Positions 37,673 to 50,618 of a stretch of 51,007 nucleotides of DNA are shown here, one piece after another. The notes beneath the pieces were generated by a model. That model did not search any database. It was not told the origin of the DNA and saw only the letters and a list, made by a program, of their open reading frames with translations. Numbering within the stretch: the first letter of the stretch is position 1; every line of letters starts with the position of its first letter. A program made the translations under genes and the position numbers. This stretch comes from Bacillus sp. 165 (GTDB lineage: Bacteria > Bacillota > Bacilli > Bacillales > Bacillaceae_G): NCBI RefSeq assembly GCF_017742235.1, contig NZ_JAGHKQ010000020.1, positions 1 through 51,007 of the forward strand, in the 5' to 3' direction.

Positions 37673-39049
37673 TTATTTTCCGAGGCAAAATTGAGAAAAT
37701 AATTGATCGATTAAACTTTCATGTACAGTATCTCCAGTGATTTCCCCAAGTATTTCCCACGTTCTTGTTAAATCAATTTGCACCATGTCAATTGGCATTC
37801 CACTTTGGACAGCCTCAATAGCTTCATGAATTGTTTTTTCTGCCTGTACAAGCAATCCTATATGGCGAGCATTAGATATATATGTCATATCTGTAGATTC
37901 AATTGATCCTTCAAAAAACAATTCAGCGATAGCCGCTTCTAATTCATTTACTCCCTTTTCCTCGATGAGGGCAGTAGTGATGATCTTTGCATTTCCTGCC
38001 AGCTCTCTTACTCGATCCATCTCAATGTTTTGATTCAAGTCCGTTTTATTAACAATAACAATATAATCTTTTCCTTCTACTGCTTTAAAGAGATTTTCAT
38101 CTCCTTCAGTCAACGATTCATTATAATTGAGAACCAATAATACTAAGTCTGCCTGCTGAAGCATTTCTTTAGAACGCTCTACTCCAATTTTCTCGACAAT
38201 GTCTTCCGTTTCACGAATACCTGCTGTATCAATTAAACGGAGAGGGATCCCTCTTACATTGACATACTCTTCTATAACATCACGGGTTGTGCCTGCAATA
38301 TCCGTAACAATAGCTTTCTTTTCTTGTGCAAGGCTATTTAGTAAAGAAGATTTACCCACGTTTGGACGACCAATAATAGCAGTGGCAATACCTTCCCGAA
38401 GTATCTTACCTTGTTGAGCAGTTTCTAAGAGTTTTCGAATTTCCTCTCTTACTTGAGTTGCTTTTTCAATTAGAATAGAATGTGTCATTTCTTCTACATC
38501 ATCATATTCTGGATAGTCTATATTTACCTCAACATGAGCTAATGTTTCTAATAAGTCTTGACGGAGCCGTTGAATTAGCTTTGACAACCGCCCTTCCATT
38601 TGATTAATTGCAACATTCATTGCTCGATCTGTTTTGGCCCGAATTAAATCCATAACTGCTTCTGCTTGGGATAAATCAATTCGACCATTTAAAAATGCTC
38701 GCTTAGTAAATTCTCCTGGTTCAGCTAATCTTACACCTTCAGATAAAATTAACTGTAACACTTTATTTACAGAAACTAATCCCCCATGACAATTCACTTC
38801 TACTATATCCTCACGGGTGAAAGTCTTTGGTGCTCTCAATACAGATACCATCACTTCTTCTATTATTCGTCCCGTCTTTGGCTCCATAATGTGACCATAG
38901 TGAATAGTATGTGTAGGTACTTGTTCAAGATTCTTTCCTTTAAAAACACGATTTACTGTTTCGATTGCATTATCACCGCTTACCCTCACAATAGCAATTG
39001 CTCCCTCTCCTAAAGGAGTAGAGATTGCGGCAATAGTATCAAATTCCAT
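37673..39049 (-). CDS. mnmE: tRNA modification GTPase MnmE (TrmE/ThdF)
   Basis: GTPase of 458 residues, partner of MnmG. The N-terminal formyl-tetrahydrofolate-binding domain starts [16 protein letters not shown]. The inserted G domain has [28 protein letters not shown] and NKTD. The C-terminus FCLGK carries the essential Cys. The ATG at 39049 follows AGGTGGAC; the longer frame lacks a ribosome site. It is preceded by an unusual long hairpin with DnaA boxes. Confidence 0.98.
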   Translation of the reverse strand: MEFDTIAAISTPLGEGAIAIVRVSGDNAIETVNRVFKGKNLEQVPTHTIHYGHIMEPKTGRIIEEVMVSVLRAPKTFTREDIVEVNCHGGLVSVNKVLQLILSEGVRLAEPGEFTKRAFLNGRIDLSQAEAVMDLIRAKTDRAMNVAINQMEGRLSKLIQRLRQDLLETLAHVEVNIDYPEYDDVEEMTHSILIEKATQVREEIRKLLETAQQGKILREGIATAIIGRPNVGKSSLLNSLAQEKKAIVTDIAGTTRDVIEEYVNVRGIPLRLIDTAGIRETEDIVEKIGVERSKEMLQQADLVLLVLNYNESLTEGDENLFKAVEGKDYIVIVNKTDLNQNIEMDRVRELAGNAKIITTALIEEKGVNELEAAIAELFFEGSIESTDMTYISNARHIGLLVQAEKTIHEAIEAVQSGMPIDMVQIDLTRTWEILGEITGDTVHESLIDQLFSQFCLGK

Positions 39050-39177
39050 TTTTGTCCACCTCACTTGAATCCCCAAGCTATTTATCTAAATATAGAATAA
39101 TTTTCTGCCATCAAACTAATAGGATACCACAACCATACAATCTTAAAAAGAATAATAACTTATTTTATTATATCCTC

Positions 39178-39238
39178 AGCGTATATGGCATAAACTTATC
39201 CTCTGTGGATAAGTTTATGCCATATACGCTTATCCACA
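39178..39238. repeat. 24-bp perfect inverted repeat with DnaA boxes
   Basis: The arms 39178-39201 and 39207-39230 are perfectly complementary with a 5-base loop. A perfect DnaA box TGTGGATAA (39204-39212) spans loop and right arm. A second perfect box TTATCCACA (39230-39238) begins at the last base of the right arm. There is no T run on either side, so it is not a typical terminator. Confidence 0.8.
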
Positions 39239-39255
39239 ATTAAAATCATTAAAAA

Positions 39256-39292
39256 AAAGCCGATAATCACAGTCAGTGAATTATCAGCTTTT
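39256..39292 (-). terminator. terminator of yidC-jag
   Basis: On the minus strand a 12-bp stem AAAGCTGATAAT / ATTATCGGCTTT (one G-U pair) with a 12-base loop, followed by TTTTT, just after the jag stop. Confidence 0.85.
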
Positions 39293-39294
39293 GT

Positions 39295-39912
39295 TCATTT
39301 GGGAGAAATTACCACGTGGCGATGTGGTTCTGCTCCTGCAGATGTTGTAGTAACAGAAGGATGCCCTGAAAGAATTTGGTGAATAATTTTTCTTTCAAAA
39401 GAAGGCATTGGTTCTAATGAAATTGGCTCTTTTGTTCTGCTCACTTGTCTAGAAAGCTTTTGGGCCAAAATCTCTAATGTTCCTTTTCGTTTTTCACGAT
39501 AATTTTCAGCATCGATTACAACATTAATATAGTGTTTAGTATACTTATTCGCAACCAATTGTGCTAAGTATTGAAGAGAATTCAATGTTCCTCCCCTCTT
39601 TCCAATCAAAAGAGCTACCTTTTCACCAGAAAGAAGGTACGTCACATCTCGTCCTTTGTCTATCGTTTCAACTTTAATATCGACTTGCATTTCTTTAAAA
39701 ATACTTTTTAAGTATAATTCTACTTCCTGCACAGGGTTTTTTCTTACCATAACTTCCACAATGGCAGGTCGATTTCCAATTAAACCCAGAAAACCCTTTT
39801 TTCCTTCCTCTACTACACGAATTTCAACTTCAGCTTTTGATTTTTGTAATTGACTCAATGCTGATTGAACTGCTTCTTCGACCGTTTGTCCTTTAGCAGT
39901 AATTATGTTCAC
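39295..39912 (-). CDS. jag: RNA-binding protein Jag (KhpB)
   Basis: Protein of 205 residues with the Jag-N domain (residues 1-50, [14 protein letters not shown]), a KH domain near [16 protein letters not shown], and an R3H domain near the C-terminus ([15 protein letters not shown]). It partners KhpA in RNA binding and cell elongation control. It overlaps yidC by four bases, a conserved pairing. Confidence 0.96.
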   Translation of the reverse strand: MNIITAKGQTVEEAVQSALSQLQKSKAEVEIRVVEEGKKGFLGLIGNRPAIVEVMVRKNPVQEVELYLKSIFKEMQVDIKVETIDKGRDVTYLLSGEKVALLIGKRGGTLNSLQYLAQLVANKYTKHYINVVIDAENYREKRKGTLEILAQKLSRQVSRTKEPISLEPMPSFERKIIHQILSGHPSVTTTSAGAEPHRHVVISPK

Positions 39913-40682
39913 TTGTTTGCCCCTCCTGCTTTTCCGGTAGCAGCTTTGATTTCAGGACCTTTAATAAAATATGTTTGTGCAATACTAAAAATGTTCCCGA
40001 CTACCCAATAAAGTGATAAAGCTGCTGGGAAATTAATTGCAAATACAAGAATCATAATCGGCATAAGCCAAAGCATCATAGCCATTTGAGGGTTCTGTCC
40101 CGCAGATCCAACCATAGCAAGCTTTTGCTGAATAAATGTCGTAATACCGGCTATAATCGGTAAAATATAATACGGATCTTTTTCTCCTAAGTCGAACCAT
40201 AAGAAGCTATGCTCCGCAATAGCTGTTGTACGCATGATAGCATGGTAAAAAGCAATTAGTATAGGCATTTGAATAAAAATCGGCAAACATCCTGCTAAGG
40301 GGTTTACCCCGTGTGTTTGATACAGCTGCATCATTTCTTGTTGTAATTTCTGCTGAGTTGCCTGGTCTTTTGATGCGTACTTTTCCCGAAGCTTCACCAT
40401 TTCAGGTTGCAGTGCTTGCATTGCTTTTGTGCTTTTTGTCTGCTTGATCATTAAAGGTAACAAAGCAGACCGTATGATGAGTGTTACAATGACGATAGCT
40501 AGTCCATAATCTTGGCCAGATACATCTGCAAAAAATGTAATTAACCAAGAAAGCGGATATACAAAATATTGATTCCAGATACCCTTACTCTCTGGTGTAA
40601 TCGGCTGATGTACTTGGCTGCAGCCACTAATAATTGCCATAAGCGCAATTAACATGACCAGTAAACCTATTTTCTTTTTCAC
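39909..40682 (-). CDS. spoIIIJ: membrane protein insertase YidC1 (SpoIIIJ)
   Basis: Lipoprotein insertase of 257 residues of the YidC/Oxa1 family, placing proteins into the membrane; SpoIIIJ is also needed for sporulation. The signal peptide ends in the lipobox ISGC near residue 20. About five transmembrane segments follow, the first near 55-80. A conserved positive residue of the groove is in [11 protein letters not shown]. It lies 39 bases after rnpA and overlaps jag. Confidence 0.96.
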   Translation of the reverse strand: MKKKIGLLVMLIALMAIISGCSQVHQPITPESKGIWNQYFVYPLSWLITFFADVSGQDYGLAIVIVTLIIRSALLPLMIKQTKSTKAMQALQPEMVKLREKYASKDQATQQKLQQEMMQLYQTHGVNPLAGCLPIFIQMPILIAFYHAIMRTTAIAEHSFLWFDLGEKDPYYILPIIAGITTFIQQKLAMVGSAGQNPQMAMMLWLMPIMILVFAINFPAALSLYWVVGNIFSIAQTYFIKGPEIKAATGKAGGANK

Positions 40683-40721
40683 AGCCTTTTCCTCCTTTTA
40701 TATGTAACTGTACTGCTTATC

Positions 40722-41063
40722 CTAATCAATTGTTATTCCAGACCTCTTTAGCACATGTATTAAACTCTTTTTAAACTCTTCATACTCTAATTGCGTGCAT
40801 GGCTTCCTTGCTATTATAACAAAATCTTTGTGAGAATCTATTTTATCTTTTAACTCCGTAAAAACTTGACGGATCATCCTTTTAATCAAATTTCTTGTCA
40901 CAGCATTTCCGATTTTCTTGCTGACCGAAAGACCAATACGAAAATAAGGTTGATCTGGCTTATCAAGCCGATACAAAACAAATTGGCGATTAGCGCTCGA
41001 TTTTCCTTTTTGAAACACAGCTTGAAATTCTTCATTTTTCTTTACACGATTCTTTTTCTTCAT
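40722..41063 (-). CDS. rnpA: ribonuclease P protein component
   Basis: Protein subunit of RNase P, 113 residues, assisting 5' processing of tRNAs. The hallmark RNxxKRxxR appears as RNLIKRMIR, with basic residues throughout. The ATG at 41063 gives [13 protein letters not shown] with an AGGAGTG site upstream; the longer frame extends into the leader. It follows rpmH through a terminator that probably lowers its expression. Confidence 0.96.
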   Translation of the reverse strand: MKKKNRVKKNEEFQAVFQKGKSSANRQFVLYRLDKPDQPYFRIGLSVSKKIGNAVTRNLIKRMIRQVFTELKDKIDSHKDFVIIARKPCTQLEYEEFKKSLIHVLKRSGITID

Positions 41064-41110
41064 CCTTTTTAACACTCCTGTATTCCGCACGGAAACATTC
41101 GTACTGCTAG

Positions 41111-41136
41111 AAAAAAGACCACTGAACGTTCAGTGG
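41111..41136 (-). terminator. terminator/attenuator between rpmH and rnpA
   Basis: Perfect 18-base palindrome CCACTGAACGTTCAGTGG at 41119-41136, one base after the rpmH stop codon. It is followed on the minus strand by TC and then TTTTTT. It lets rpmH be expressed far above rnpA. Confidence 0.85.
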
Positions 41137-41137
41137 C

Positions 41138-41272
41138 CTACGCAGATAATACTTTTCTTCCTTTACGACGACGAGCAGCTAAAACTTTGCGTCCGTTCTT
41201 TGTGCTCATACGGTTGCGGAAGCCATGTACCTTGCTGCGCTTACGTTTATTTGGTTGATACGTTCTTTTCAT
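41138..41272 (-). CDS. rpmH: 50S ribosomal protein L34
   Basis: Very basic ribosomal protein of 44 residues, [14 protein letters not shown] at the start and GRKVLSA at the end, identical in plan to all bacterial L34. The start has an AGGGAGGTGT site. It is the first minus-strand gene left of oriC. Confidence 0.98.
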   Translation of the reverse strand: MKRTYQPNKRKRSKVHGFRNRMSTKNGRKVLAARRRKGRKVLSA

Positions 41273-41904
41273 TCTATGACACCTCCCTGAGGAATAACTA
41301 TTAAAGACAGTCCTATAAATTATAGTTAATTTACCTGCAAAATGTCAATGCTTCTTCATCAATTAATATTTCTATGCGTAAATCATTCATTTTTTTAATC
41401 CACATTTTTTCTAACAGATCTCTCTATAAATTGTGGACAATAAAAACATATTTCAACCAGTATCCACAGTATATTTTTTCACTTTCACACAGTATATCTA
41501 TGTGTGGACAAGTTTGTTCCACACCTTATTATTTTTGTGGATAACCATTTTAAACTCATTGCTATTACCATCTTTTTTTGATATTATATTTTTGTTTTCA
41601 CTTTTGGATAAATAGTTACTCCATATATTTTATCCACAGTTTGTGTATAACTTGTGGACATTTTTAAACAACTGTGCACAACTAGTTTTCCACAAATTAT
41701 TTTTTTGTCGAAAACTTTCTATCACTTTTGATATAATAAAACAGCACTTTGAAGGTTTTTGTATGAATATGCACGAACTCTTTTTTTGATTATACAAAAG
41801 TTAAACAATGAATATAGACGTTGATTTTTATCAAGAAAATATCAAAATTAGACATATTTCCTTATTTTTTATTCTTTTGACTTTTTTAAAAAGGAGGGAC
41901 ATCA
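41273..41904. other. oriC: oriC, upstream DnaA-box region (rpmH-dnaA)
   Basis: The 632-base gap holds a DnaA-box cluster. Perfect boxes: TGTGGATAA at 41536-41544, TTATCCACA at 41630-41638 and TTATACACA (reverse) at 41642-41650. One-mismatch boxes lie at 41396, 41432, 41460, 41503, 41603, 41673 and 41686. The dnaA promoter lies at the right end. This corresponds to the upstream half of the bipartite Bacillus origin; the unwinding element is in the other half. Confidence 0.92.
41729..41737 (+). promoter_or_regulatory. dnaA promoter, extended -10
   Basis: TGATATAAT (TG-N-TATAAT) about 170 bases before dnaA, next to the DnaA boxes, so DnaA autorepression is expected. The -35 is poor. Confidence 0.55.
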
Positions 41905-43251
41905 TTGGAAAACATCACTGATTTATGGAACGGCGCCTTAAAAGAACTTGAAAAAAAGGTGAGTAAACCCAGTTATGAAACGTGGCTTAAATCTACAAAA
42001 GCACATTCCTTAAAAAAGGATGTATTAACGATTACCGCACCTAATGAATTTGCACGAGATTGGCTGGAGTCTCATTACTCAAGCTTAATTGCAGAAACTC
42101 TGCATCATCTTACAGGAGCAGAGCTTGATATACGTTTTATCATACCGCAAAGTCAATCCGAAGAAGAGTTTGACTATATGCCTGCAAAAAAGACAAAAAT
42201 GATGAATGATGAGCCAAATCATTTTCCGCAAAGTATGCTAAATCAAAAATATATCTTTGATACATTTGTTATTGGATCTGGAAACCGCTTTGCTCACGCA
42301 GCATCTTTAGCGGTAGCGGAAGCTCCTGCGAAAGCTTATAATCCGTTATTCATATATGGAGGTGTAGGGTTAGGAAAAACTCACCTTATGCATGCAATCG
42401 GTCATTATGTAATTGAACATAATCCAAATGCGAAGGTTGTATACCTATCTTCTGAAAAGTTTACTAATGAATTTATTAACTCCATTCGCGATAATAAAGC
42501 AGTAGATTTTCGAAATAAATACCGGAATGTTGATGTACTTCTTATTGATGATATTCAATTTTTAGCAGGAAAAGAGCAAACGCAGGAAGAGTTTTTCCAT
42601 ACATTTAATGCTCTTCATGAAGAAAGTAAACAAATTGTTATCTCTAGTGATCGTCCTCCAAAAGAGATTCCAACACTGGAGGATCGCCTTCGTTCTCGTT
42701 TTGAATGGGGATTAATTACAGATATTACTCCTCCTGATTTAGAAACGCGGATTGCTATTTTACGTAAAAAAGCGAAGGCGGAGGGATTAGATATTCCTAA
42801 TGAAGTCATGTTATATATCGCAAATCAAATTGACTCCAATATTCGGGAATTAGAAGGTGCTCTTATTCGTGTTGTTGCTTATTCATCTTTAATTAATAAA
42901 GATATTAATGCCGATTTAGCAGCAGAAGCATTAAAACACATTATTCCAAGTTCAAAGCCGCGTATTATTTCTATTCATGAAATCCAAAAGGCTGTTGGGC
43001 AAGTATACCAAGTTAAACTTGAAGATTTTAAAGCAAAAAAGCGGACAAAATCAGTAGCATTTCCGCGGCAAATCGCTATGTATTTATCGCGTGAGCTTAC
43101 AGATTCGTCGCTCCCAAAGATTGGAGAAGAATTTGGAGGTCGCGATCATACTACTGTTATCCATGCACATGAAAAAATTTCAAATCTATTAAAAACGGAC
43201 AACCAGCTTCAGAGGCAGATAGAAGACATCAATGAATTGTTAAAAGGCTAA
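41905..43251 (+). CDS. dnaA: chromosomal replication initiator DnaA
   Basis: AAA+ initiator of 448 residues. Domain I is at the N-terminus ([20 protein letters not shown]), then a variable linker. The AAA+ domain has [10 protein letters not shown] and LLIDDIQFL. The C-terminal helix-turn-helix carries the box-reading signature [14 protein letters not shown]. Translation starts at TTG after a strong AAGGAGGG site. It is flanked by DnaA boxes on both sides. The linker near residue 88-110 is the only divergent part compared with remembered Bacillus DnaA. Confidence 0.99.
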   Translation: MENITDLWNGALKELEKKVSKPSYETWLKSTKAHSLKKDVLTITAPNEFARDWLESHYSSLIAETLHHLTGAELDIRFIIPQSQSEEEFDYMPAKKTKMMNDEPNHFPQSMLNQKYIFDTFVIGSGNRFAHAASLAVAEAPAKAYNPLFIYGGVGLGKTHLMHAIGHYVIEHNPNAKVVYLSSEKFTNEFINSIRDNKAVDFRNKYRNVDVLLIDDIQFLAGKEQTQEEFFHTFNALHEESKQIVISSDRPPKEIPTLEDRLRSRFEWGLITDITPPDLETRIAILRKKAKAEGLDIPNEVMLYIANQIDSNIRELEGALIRVVAYSSLINKDINADLAAEALKHIIPSSKPRIISIHEIQKAVGQVYQVKLEDFKAKKRTKSVAFPRQIAMYLSRELTDSSLPKIGEEFGGRDHTTVIHAHEKISNLLKTDNQLQRQIEDINELLKG

Positions 43252-43438
43252 TAGAATAATGTGAATAACTTTCCTTATTTTGCACACAGTCTATCCACAT
43301 GTTGATAGACTGTTTTTCCTTAGCTAAATCCATGTTATCCACATTTCCACAAGCCCTATTACTATTACTACTATATTTTTTTATTTTTAATAAAAATAAT
43401 AGAATTTACTTATACTCTTTAACAGGAGGTTTTTAATT
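43252..43438. other. oriC: oriC, downstream region with DnaA-trios and unwinding element
   Basis: Between dnaA and dnaN: a perfect DnaA box TTATCCACA at 43335-43343, a weaker box at 43343-43351, then CCTATTACTATTACTACTAT (about 43355-43374), whose other strand is a run of 3'-GAT-5' DnaA-trios. An A/T-only tract to about 43400 follows. This order is the Bacillus basal unwinding system, so strand opening should start here. Confidence 0.88.
43286..43317 (+). terminator. terminator of dnaA
   Basis: A perfect 10-bp stem (ACAGTCTATC / GATAGACTGT) with an 8-base loop and TTTTT tail. The left arm and loop contain a DnaA-box-like CTATCCACA. Confidence 0.8.
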
Positions 43439-44584
43439 ATGTTGTTTACTATTCAAAAGGAATATCTTGTTCAAGGTGTACAAGATGTAATGAAGGCCGT
43501 TTCCTCAAGAACAACGATTCCTATCTTAACAGGGATTAAAATTGTAGCCACAGAAGATGGTATAACACTAACGGGAAGCGATTCTGATATTTCTATTGAA
43601 TCCTATATTCCAGTAGAAGAAGATGGAAAAGAAATTGCTCAAATTAAACGCACAGGAAGTATAGTATTACAAGCAAAGTATTTCAGTGAAATTGTAAAAA
43701 AACTTCCAAAAGATACTGTAGAAATTGAAGTTGGAACACATTTCATGACAAAAATAAAATCGGGAAAATCTGAATTTAATCTTAATGGACTAGATCCAGA
43801 AGAGTATCCACATCTACCTCAAATCGAGGAGCATTATGTCTTTAGGCTTCCAACAGATTTATTAAAGCATATGATCCGTCAAACTGTATTTGCTGTATCA
43901 ACTTCCGAAACTCGCCCAATCTTGACAGGTGTAAACTGGGGAGTGTATAACAGTGAACTCATTTGTATTGCAACAGATAGTCATCGTTTAGCATTACGGA
44001 AGGCCAAAGTGGAAGGAAAGAATATTCCAACGGAGTTTAAAGCAAATGTGGTTATTCCTGGTAAAAGCTTAAATGAATTAAGTAAAATTCTAGACGACTC
44101 AGAAGAAATGGTAGATATCGTTATTACAGATTACCAAGTATTATTCCGAACAAAGCATTTATTATTCTTTTCTCGTTTATTAGAGGGAAATTATCCAGAT
44201 ACATCTAGATTAATTCCAACCGACAGTAAAACTGATATTTTTGTTAACACAAAAGAGTTTCTTCAAGCAATTGATCGTGCTTCTCTTTTGGCAAGAGACG
44301 GAAGAAATAATGTGGTTAAACTTTCAACCTTAGAAGGTAACATGCTTGAAATATCGTCTAATTCACCAGAAATCGGAAAAGTAGTAGAAGAAGTACAATG
44401 TGAATTGATTGAAGGGGAAGAGTTAAAAATCTCTTTTAGTGCAAAATATATGATGGATGCTTTAAAAGCGTTAGACAGCACTGAAATTAAAATTAGCTTT
44501 ACAGGAGCTATGAGACCATTCTTAATTCGCACAGTCGAAGATGATACAATTGTGCAACTTATTTTACCTGTACGAACATACTAA
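43439..44584 (+). CDS. dnaN: DNA polymerase III beta sliding clamp
   Basis: Ring-shaped processivity clamp, 381 residues with three repeated clamp domains. Family segments SSRTTIPILTGIKI, TDSHRLALRKAKV and the C-terminal QLILPVRTY are intact. An AGGAGG site precedes the ATG. A terminator follows. Confidence 0.98.
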   Translation: MLFTIQKEYLVQGVQDVMKAVSSRTTIPILTGIKIVATEDGITLTGSDSDISIESYIPVEEDGKEIAQIKRTGSIVLQAKYFSEIVKKLPKDTVEIEVGTHFMTKIKSGKSEFNLNGLDPEEYPHLPQIEEHYVFRLPTDLLKHMIRQTVFAVSTSETRPILTGVNWGVYNSELICIATDSHRLALRKAKVEGKNIPTEFKANVVIPGKSLNELSKILDDSEEMVDIVITDYQVLFRTKHLLFFSRLLEGNYPDTSRLIPTDSKTDIFVNTKEFLQAIDRASLLARDGRNNVVKLSTLEGNMLEISSNSPEIGKVVEEVQCELIEGEELKISFSAKYMMDALKALDSTEIKISFTGAMRPFLIRTVEDDTIVQLILPVRTY

Positions 44585-44589
44585 AAACC

Positions 44590-44626
44590 AAAGCTGCTAG
44601 TATTTCTAAGCTAGTAGCTTTTTTCC
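44590..44626 (+). terminator. terminator after dnaN
   Basis: An 11-bp stem AAAGCTGCTAG / CTAGTAGCTTT (one G-U pair) with a 10-base loop, then TTTTTCC. Confidence 0.8.
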
Positions 44627-44714
44627 TTTTAGTGACAATAATCGGTATACTTTTCTTAATACCCATTTTTTAGTATAATTAAAGAATGAATCTTTGGAAA
44701 GAGAGCGAATTTTT

Positions 44715-44927
44715 ATGAAAAAAGTTCAAATTTCGACGGAATACATTACACTAGGGCAATTCTTAAAGCTTGCAGATGTGATTGATACTGGTGGAGCAGT
44801 AAAATGGTTTTTACAGGAATATGAAGTATTTGTAAATGGCGAACTTGAAGATAGAAGAGGGAGAAAGCTGTTTTCTGGCTATACAGTAGAAATTAAAAAT
44901 ATTGGTACTTATATTGTAGAAGCATAA
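44715..44927 (+). CDS. yaaA: S4-domain protein YaaA
   Basis: Small RNA-binding protein of 70 residues with an S4 domain (ITLGQFLKLADVIDTGGAVKWFL). It has been linked to ribosome assembly and always lies before recF in Bacillus. The ATG at 44715 gives MKKVQISTEYITL with a GAGAG site; the TTG at 44694 is less likely. A TATAAT at 44674-44679 may serve as its -10 box. Not the unrelated E. coli YaaA. Confidence 0.93.
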   Translation: MKKVQISTEYITLGQFLKLADVIDTGGAVKWFLQEYEVFVNGELEDRRGRKLFSGYTVEIKNIGTYIVEA

Positions 44928-44942
44928 GATGGGGGAATCCCT

Positions 44943-46052
44943 TTGTATATTCAAGAACTAGGATTAAAAAATTATCGTAATTATGAGGCCCTGCAGCTCG
45001 CCTTTGAAGATAAAGTGAACGTGATTATAGGAGAAAACGCGCAGGGGAAAACTAATTTAATGGAGTCCATTTTTGTCTTAGCTATGGCAAAATCTCATCG
45101 GACTTCAAATGATCGTGAACTTATACGCTGGGACTGTGATTATGGTAAAATAGAGGGGAAACTGCAAAAAAAGAATACCTCTATATCTTTGGAACTTATA
45201 ATGTCTAAAAAAGGGAAAAAAGCAAAATTAAATCACCTTGAACAGCAAAAACTTAGTCAATATATTGGACAGATGAATGTCGTAATGTTTGCTCCAGAAG
45301 ATTTAAATTTAGTAAAAGGGAGTCCGCAAGTGCGGCGACGTTTTATTGATATGGAGCTCGGACAAATTGCACCTATTTATTTATATGAATTGAGCCAATA
45401 TCAAAAAATATTGACTCAGCGTAACCATTTATTGAAAACTATGCAGGGCGAGAAAAAAAATGATACAATGCTCGATATTTTTACTATTCAGTTGATTGAG
45501 CATGGGGTGAAAATTCTGCAAAAGCGTTTTGAATTCTTGAAATTACTGCAAGAATGGGCTGGACCCATTCATAGTGGGATAAGCAGAGGGCTTGAAGAGC
45601 TGAAAATTGTATATAAACCAAGCGCTGATGTATCAGAATCAATGGATTTGTCGAAAATGAAAGAAGTATACTATAAAAATTTCCAATCTATTAAGCAACG
45701 TGAATTCTTCCGGGGCACTACACTAATTGGTCCTCATCGAGACGATTTGCAATTCTTCGTAAACGATAAAAATGTTCAAGTGTTTGGCTCCCAGGGGCAG
45801 CAGCGAACAACAGCACTTTCCTTAAAATTAGCTGAGATTGAACTTATTAAGTCTGAAGTGAAAGAATATCCAATTCTTTTACTTGATGATGTGTTATCTG
45901 AATTAGATGATTATCGTCAATCTCACTTACTAAATACCATTCAAGGAAAAGTACAGACTTTTGTAACTACAACGAGTGTAGAGGGAATTGAACACGATAC
46001 ATTAAAGCAAGCAAAAACAATTCGTGTGGAGAATGGAAAAATCAAAATTTAA
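44943..46052 (+). CDS. recF: DNA replication/repair protein RecF
   Basis: SMC-like ATPase of 369 residues that loads RecA at gaps. Walker [11 protein letters not shown] is near residues 31-40, the ABC signature near [17 protein letters not shown], and Walker B as [13 protein letters not shown]. It starts at TTG with a GGGGG site, 15 bases after yaaA. Confidence 0.97.
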   Translation: MYIQELGLKNYRNYEALQLAFEDKVNVIIGENAQGKTNLMESIFVLAMAKSHRTSNDRELIRWDCDYGKIEGKLQKKNTSISLELIMSKKGKKAKLNHLEQQKLSQYIGQMNVVMFAPEDLNLVKGSPQVRRRFIDMELGQIAPIYLYELSQYQKILTQRNHLLKTMQGEKKNDTMLDIFTIQLIEHGVKILQKRFEFLKLLQEWAGPIHSGISRGLEELKIVYKPSADVSESMDLSKMKEVYYKNFQSIKQREFFRGTTLIGPHRDDLQFFVNDKNVQVFGSQGQQRTTALSLKLAEIELIKSEVKEYPILLLDDVLSELDDYRQSHLLNTIQGKVQTFVTTTSVEGIEHDTLKQAKTIRVENGKIKI

Positions 46053-46099
46053 TAAAATATAAAAATTAGGTACAAGGTGTTTGGTAAAAGGAAGAGTAG

Positions 46100-48031
<1,932 letters not shown>

Positions 48032-48036
48032 TGGTG

Positions 48037-48063
48037 ACAGGAATTTTATAATTCCTGTTTTCT
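48037..48063 (+). terminator. hairpin between gyrB and gyrA
   Basis: A 9-bp stem ACAGGAATT / AATTCCTGT with a TTAT loop, then TTTTCT, five bases after the gyrB stop. It may make gyrA partly independent of gyrB. Confidence 0.7.
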
Positions 48064-48121
48064 ACATATCAGGATTAGGAATTTCTTATTCTTTAGGAAA
48101 TGTAAGAGGAGGTGCTGAGGA

Positions 48122-50587
48122 ATGTCAGACAACCAAAAAGCTCAAATCAGAGAAATAAATATCAGTCAAGAAATGCGAACATCCTTCTTAGATTATGCGA
48201 TGAGTGTTATTGTATCTCGTGCATTGCCAGATGTGCGCGATGGTCTAAAACCTGTGCACAGAAGAATATTATTCGCAATGAACGATCTTGGAATGACAGC
48301 AGATAAACCTTACAAAAAGTCAGCCCGTATCGTTGGGGAAGTTATTGGAAAGTATCACCCTCATGGTGATTCAGCAGTATACGATACTATGGTTCGTATG
48401 GCACAAGCTTTTAACCAGCGCTATATGTTAGTTGATGGTCATGGTAACTTTGGTTCAGTTGATGGAGATGCAGCAGCGGCTATGCGTTATACGGAAGCTA
48501 GAATGTCTAAAATATCCATGGAGTTAATCCGGGATATCCATAAAGATACAATTGATTATCAAGATAACTATGACGGAGCTGAAAGAGAGCCGGTTGTCCT
48601 TCCGGCAAGGTTTCCTAACTTATTAGTCAATGGTGCGACAGGAATTGCCGTAGGAATGGCGACAAATATTCCCCCGCATCAATTGGGAGAAGTTATTGAT
48701 GGGGTTCTTGCTTTAAGTAGAAACCCAGACATTTCTATTGGAGAATTAATAGAATATGTTCAAGGGCCAGATTTTCCTACTGCAGGGCAAATATTAGGGA
48801 AAAGTGGCATTAGACGAGCGTATGAAACGGGTCGAGGTACTGTTATAGTTCGTGCGAAAGTCGAAATCGAAGAGAAGGCTAATGGAAAGCAGACTATTAT
48901 TGTAAACGAGCTTCCATACCAAGTTAATAAAGCTAAGCTCATCGAGAAAATTGCTGAGCTTGTACGTGATAAAAAGATTGAAGGTATTACAGACTTACGA
49001 GATGAATCAGACCGTAATGGCATGAGAATTGTTATGGAAGTACGTCGTGATGCTAATGCAAATGTGTTGCTAAACAATTTATATAAGCAAACAGCATTAC
49101 AAACAAGCTTTGGTATCAATATGCTTTCTTTAGTAGATGGTGAACCTAAAGTATTAAACTTGAAGCAGTGTCTATATCACTATCTAGAGCATCAAAAGGT
49201 TGTCATTCGAAGAAGAACAGCATTTGAGCTTGAAAAAGCAGAAGCACGTGCGCATATATTAGAGGGACTTCGAATAGCACTAGACCACATTGATGAAATT
49301 ATAGCGTTAATTCGAGGCTCTCAAACAACAGATATTGCACGTCAAGGGTTGATGGAGCATTTTAAGTTAAGTGAAAAACAAGCTCAAGCAATTTTGGATA
49401 TGCGCTTGCAGCGTTTGACAGGCCTAGAACGTGAAAAAATTGAAGCTGAGTATCAAGAACTTTTAAGCTTAATTGCCGAACTTCGTGCTATTTTAGCAGA
49501 CGATGAAAAAGTATTAGAGATTATACGAAATGAATTAATTGAAATAAAAGAACGCTTTAACGATAAACGCAGAACTGAAATTGTGCCAGGCGGAGCAGAG
49601 TTTATTGAAGACGAAGACCTGATCCCAGAGCAAAATATTGTCATCACTCTGACTCATAACGGATATATTAAACGATTGCCTGCTTCTACTTATAGAAGTC
49701 AGAACCGAGGTGGACGTGGAGTACAAGGAATGGGTACCAATGAAGATGACTTTGTAGAACATCTGTTAACAACATCAACTCATGACACTATACTTTTCTT
49801 TTCAAATAAAGGAAAAGTATATAGGACGAAAGGTTATGAGATTCCGGAATACAGTCGTACAGCAAAAGGAATTCCAATTATTAATTTGCTAGAGATTGAT
49901 AAAGGTGAATGGATTAATGCCATCATTCCAATCCGTGAATTTTCTAATGAAACCTATCTATTCTTTGCTACTAAACACGGTATTGCAAAACGCTGTCCGT
50001 TATCTTCTTTTGCAAATATTCGTAATAACGGATTAATCGCTTTGACATTGCGAGATGAAGATGAATTAATTTCAGTTCGTCTTACGGCAGGGGATAAAGA
50101 TATTATAATTGGCACAAGTAATGGCATGCTTATACGTTTTCATGAAAAAGATGTACGCTCCATGGGGCGCACTGCAACGGGAGTAAAAGCTATTACACTC
50201 GATGAAGATGATCAAGTTGTAGGCATGGAAATAGCTGAAGACGATATGGATGTTTTGATAGTTACAAAAAATGGTTATGGCAAACGTACACCAGTAGAAG
50301 AATATCGTATCCAAAGTCGAGGCGGAAAAGGGTTAAAAACTTGTAATATTACCGACAAAAACGGAAAGTTGATTTCTGTAAAATCGGTAAGCGGTGAAGA
50401 AGATATTATGTTAATCACTGCATCTGGTGTATTAATTCGTATTCCTGTTCATCAAATTTCACAAATGGGCCGTAACACACAAGGGGTCCGTCTAATCCGC
50501 TTAGAAGGGGAACAAGAGGTTGCTACGGTAGCAAAAACACAAAAAGAAGAAGATATAGATATAGAAGAAGAATATATTGAACAATAA
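48122..50587 (+). CDS. gyrA: DNA gyrase subunit A
   Basis: DNA-cleaving subunit, 821 residues. The active-site tyrosine is Y123 in [10 protein letters not shown]. The quinolone pocket shows S84 and D88 (HGDSAVYD), a wild-type-like combination, with Asp where B. subtilis has Glu. The C-terminal beta-pinwheel carries the GyrA box QNRGGRG near residue 530. An AAGAGGAGG site precedes the ATG. The stop codon lies within the terminator palindrome. Confidence 0.99.
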   Translation: MSDNQKAQIREINISQEMRTSFLDYAMSVIVSRALPDVRDGLKPVHRRILFAMNDLGMTADKPYKKSARIVGEVIGKYHPHGDSAVYDTMVRMAQAFNQRYMLVDGHGNFGSVDGDAAAAMRYTEARMSKISMELIRDIHKDTIDYQDNYDGAEREPVVLPARFPNLLVNGATGIAVGMATNIPPHQLGEVIDGVLALSRNPDISIGELIEYVQGPDFPTAGQILGKSGIRRAYETGRGTVIVRAKVEIEEKANGKQTIIVNELPYQVNKAKLIEKIAELVRDKKIEGITDLRDESDRNGMRIVMEVRRDANANVLLNNLYKQTALQTSFGINMLSLVDGEPKVLNLKQCLYHYLEHQKVVIRRRTAFELEKAEARAHILEGLRIALDHIDEIIALIRGSQTTDIARQGLMEHFKLSEKQAQAILDMRLQRLTGLEREKIEAEYQELLSLIAELRAILADDEKVLEIIRNELIEIKERFNDKRRTEIVPGGAEFIEDEDLIPEQNIVITLTHNGYIKRLPASTYRSQNRGGRGVQGMGTNEDDFVEHLLTTSTHDTILFFSNKGKVYRTKGYEIPEYSRTAKGIPIINLLEIDKGEWINAIIPIREFSNETYLFFATKHGIAKRCPLSSFANIRNNGLIALTLRDEDELISVRLTAGDKDIIIGTSNGMLIRFHEKDVRSMGRTATGVKAITLDEDDQVVGMEIAEDDMDVLIVTKNGYGKRTPVEEYRIQSRGGKGLKTCNITDKNGKLISVKSVSGEEDIMLITASGVLIRIPVHQISQMGRNTQGVRLIRLEGEQEVATVAKTQKEEDIDIEEEYIEQ

Positions 50588-50618
50588 AGGAGGGGCTTTA
50601 AAGCCCCTCCTTTATTGT
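50581..50618 (+). terminator. terminator overlapping the gyrA stop codon
   Basis: A 38-base perfect palindrome (19-bp arms, GC-rich AGGAGGGGC core) that contains the gyrA stop codon in its left arm. The right arm supplies TTTATTGTTA as tail. Confidence 0.85.
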
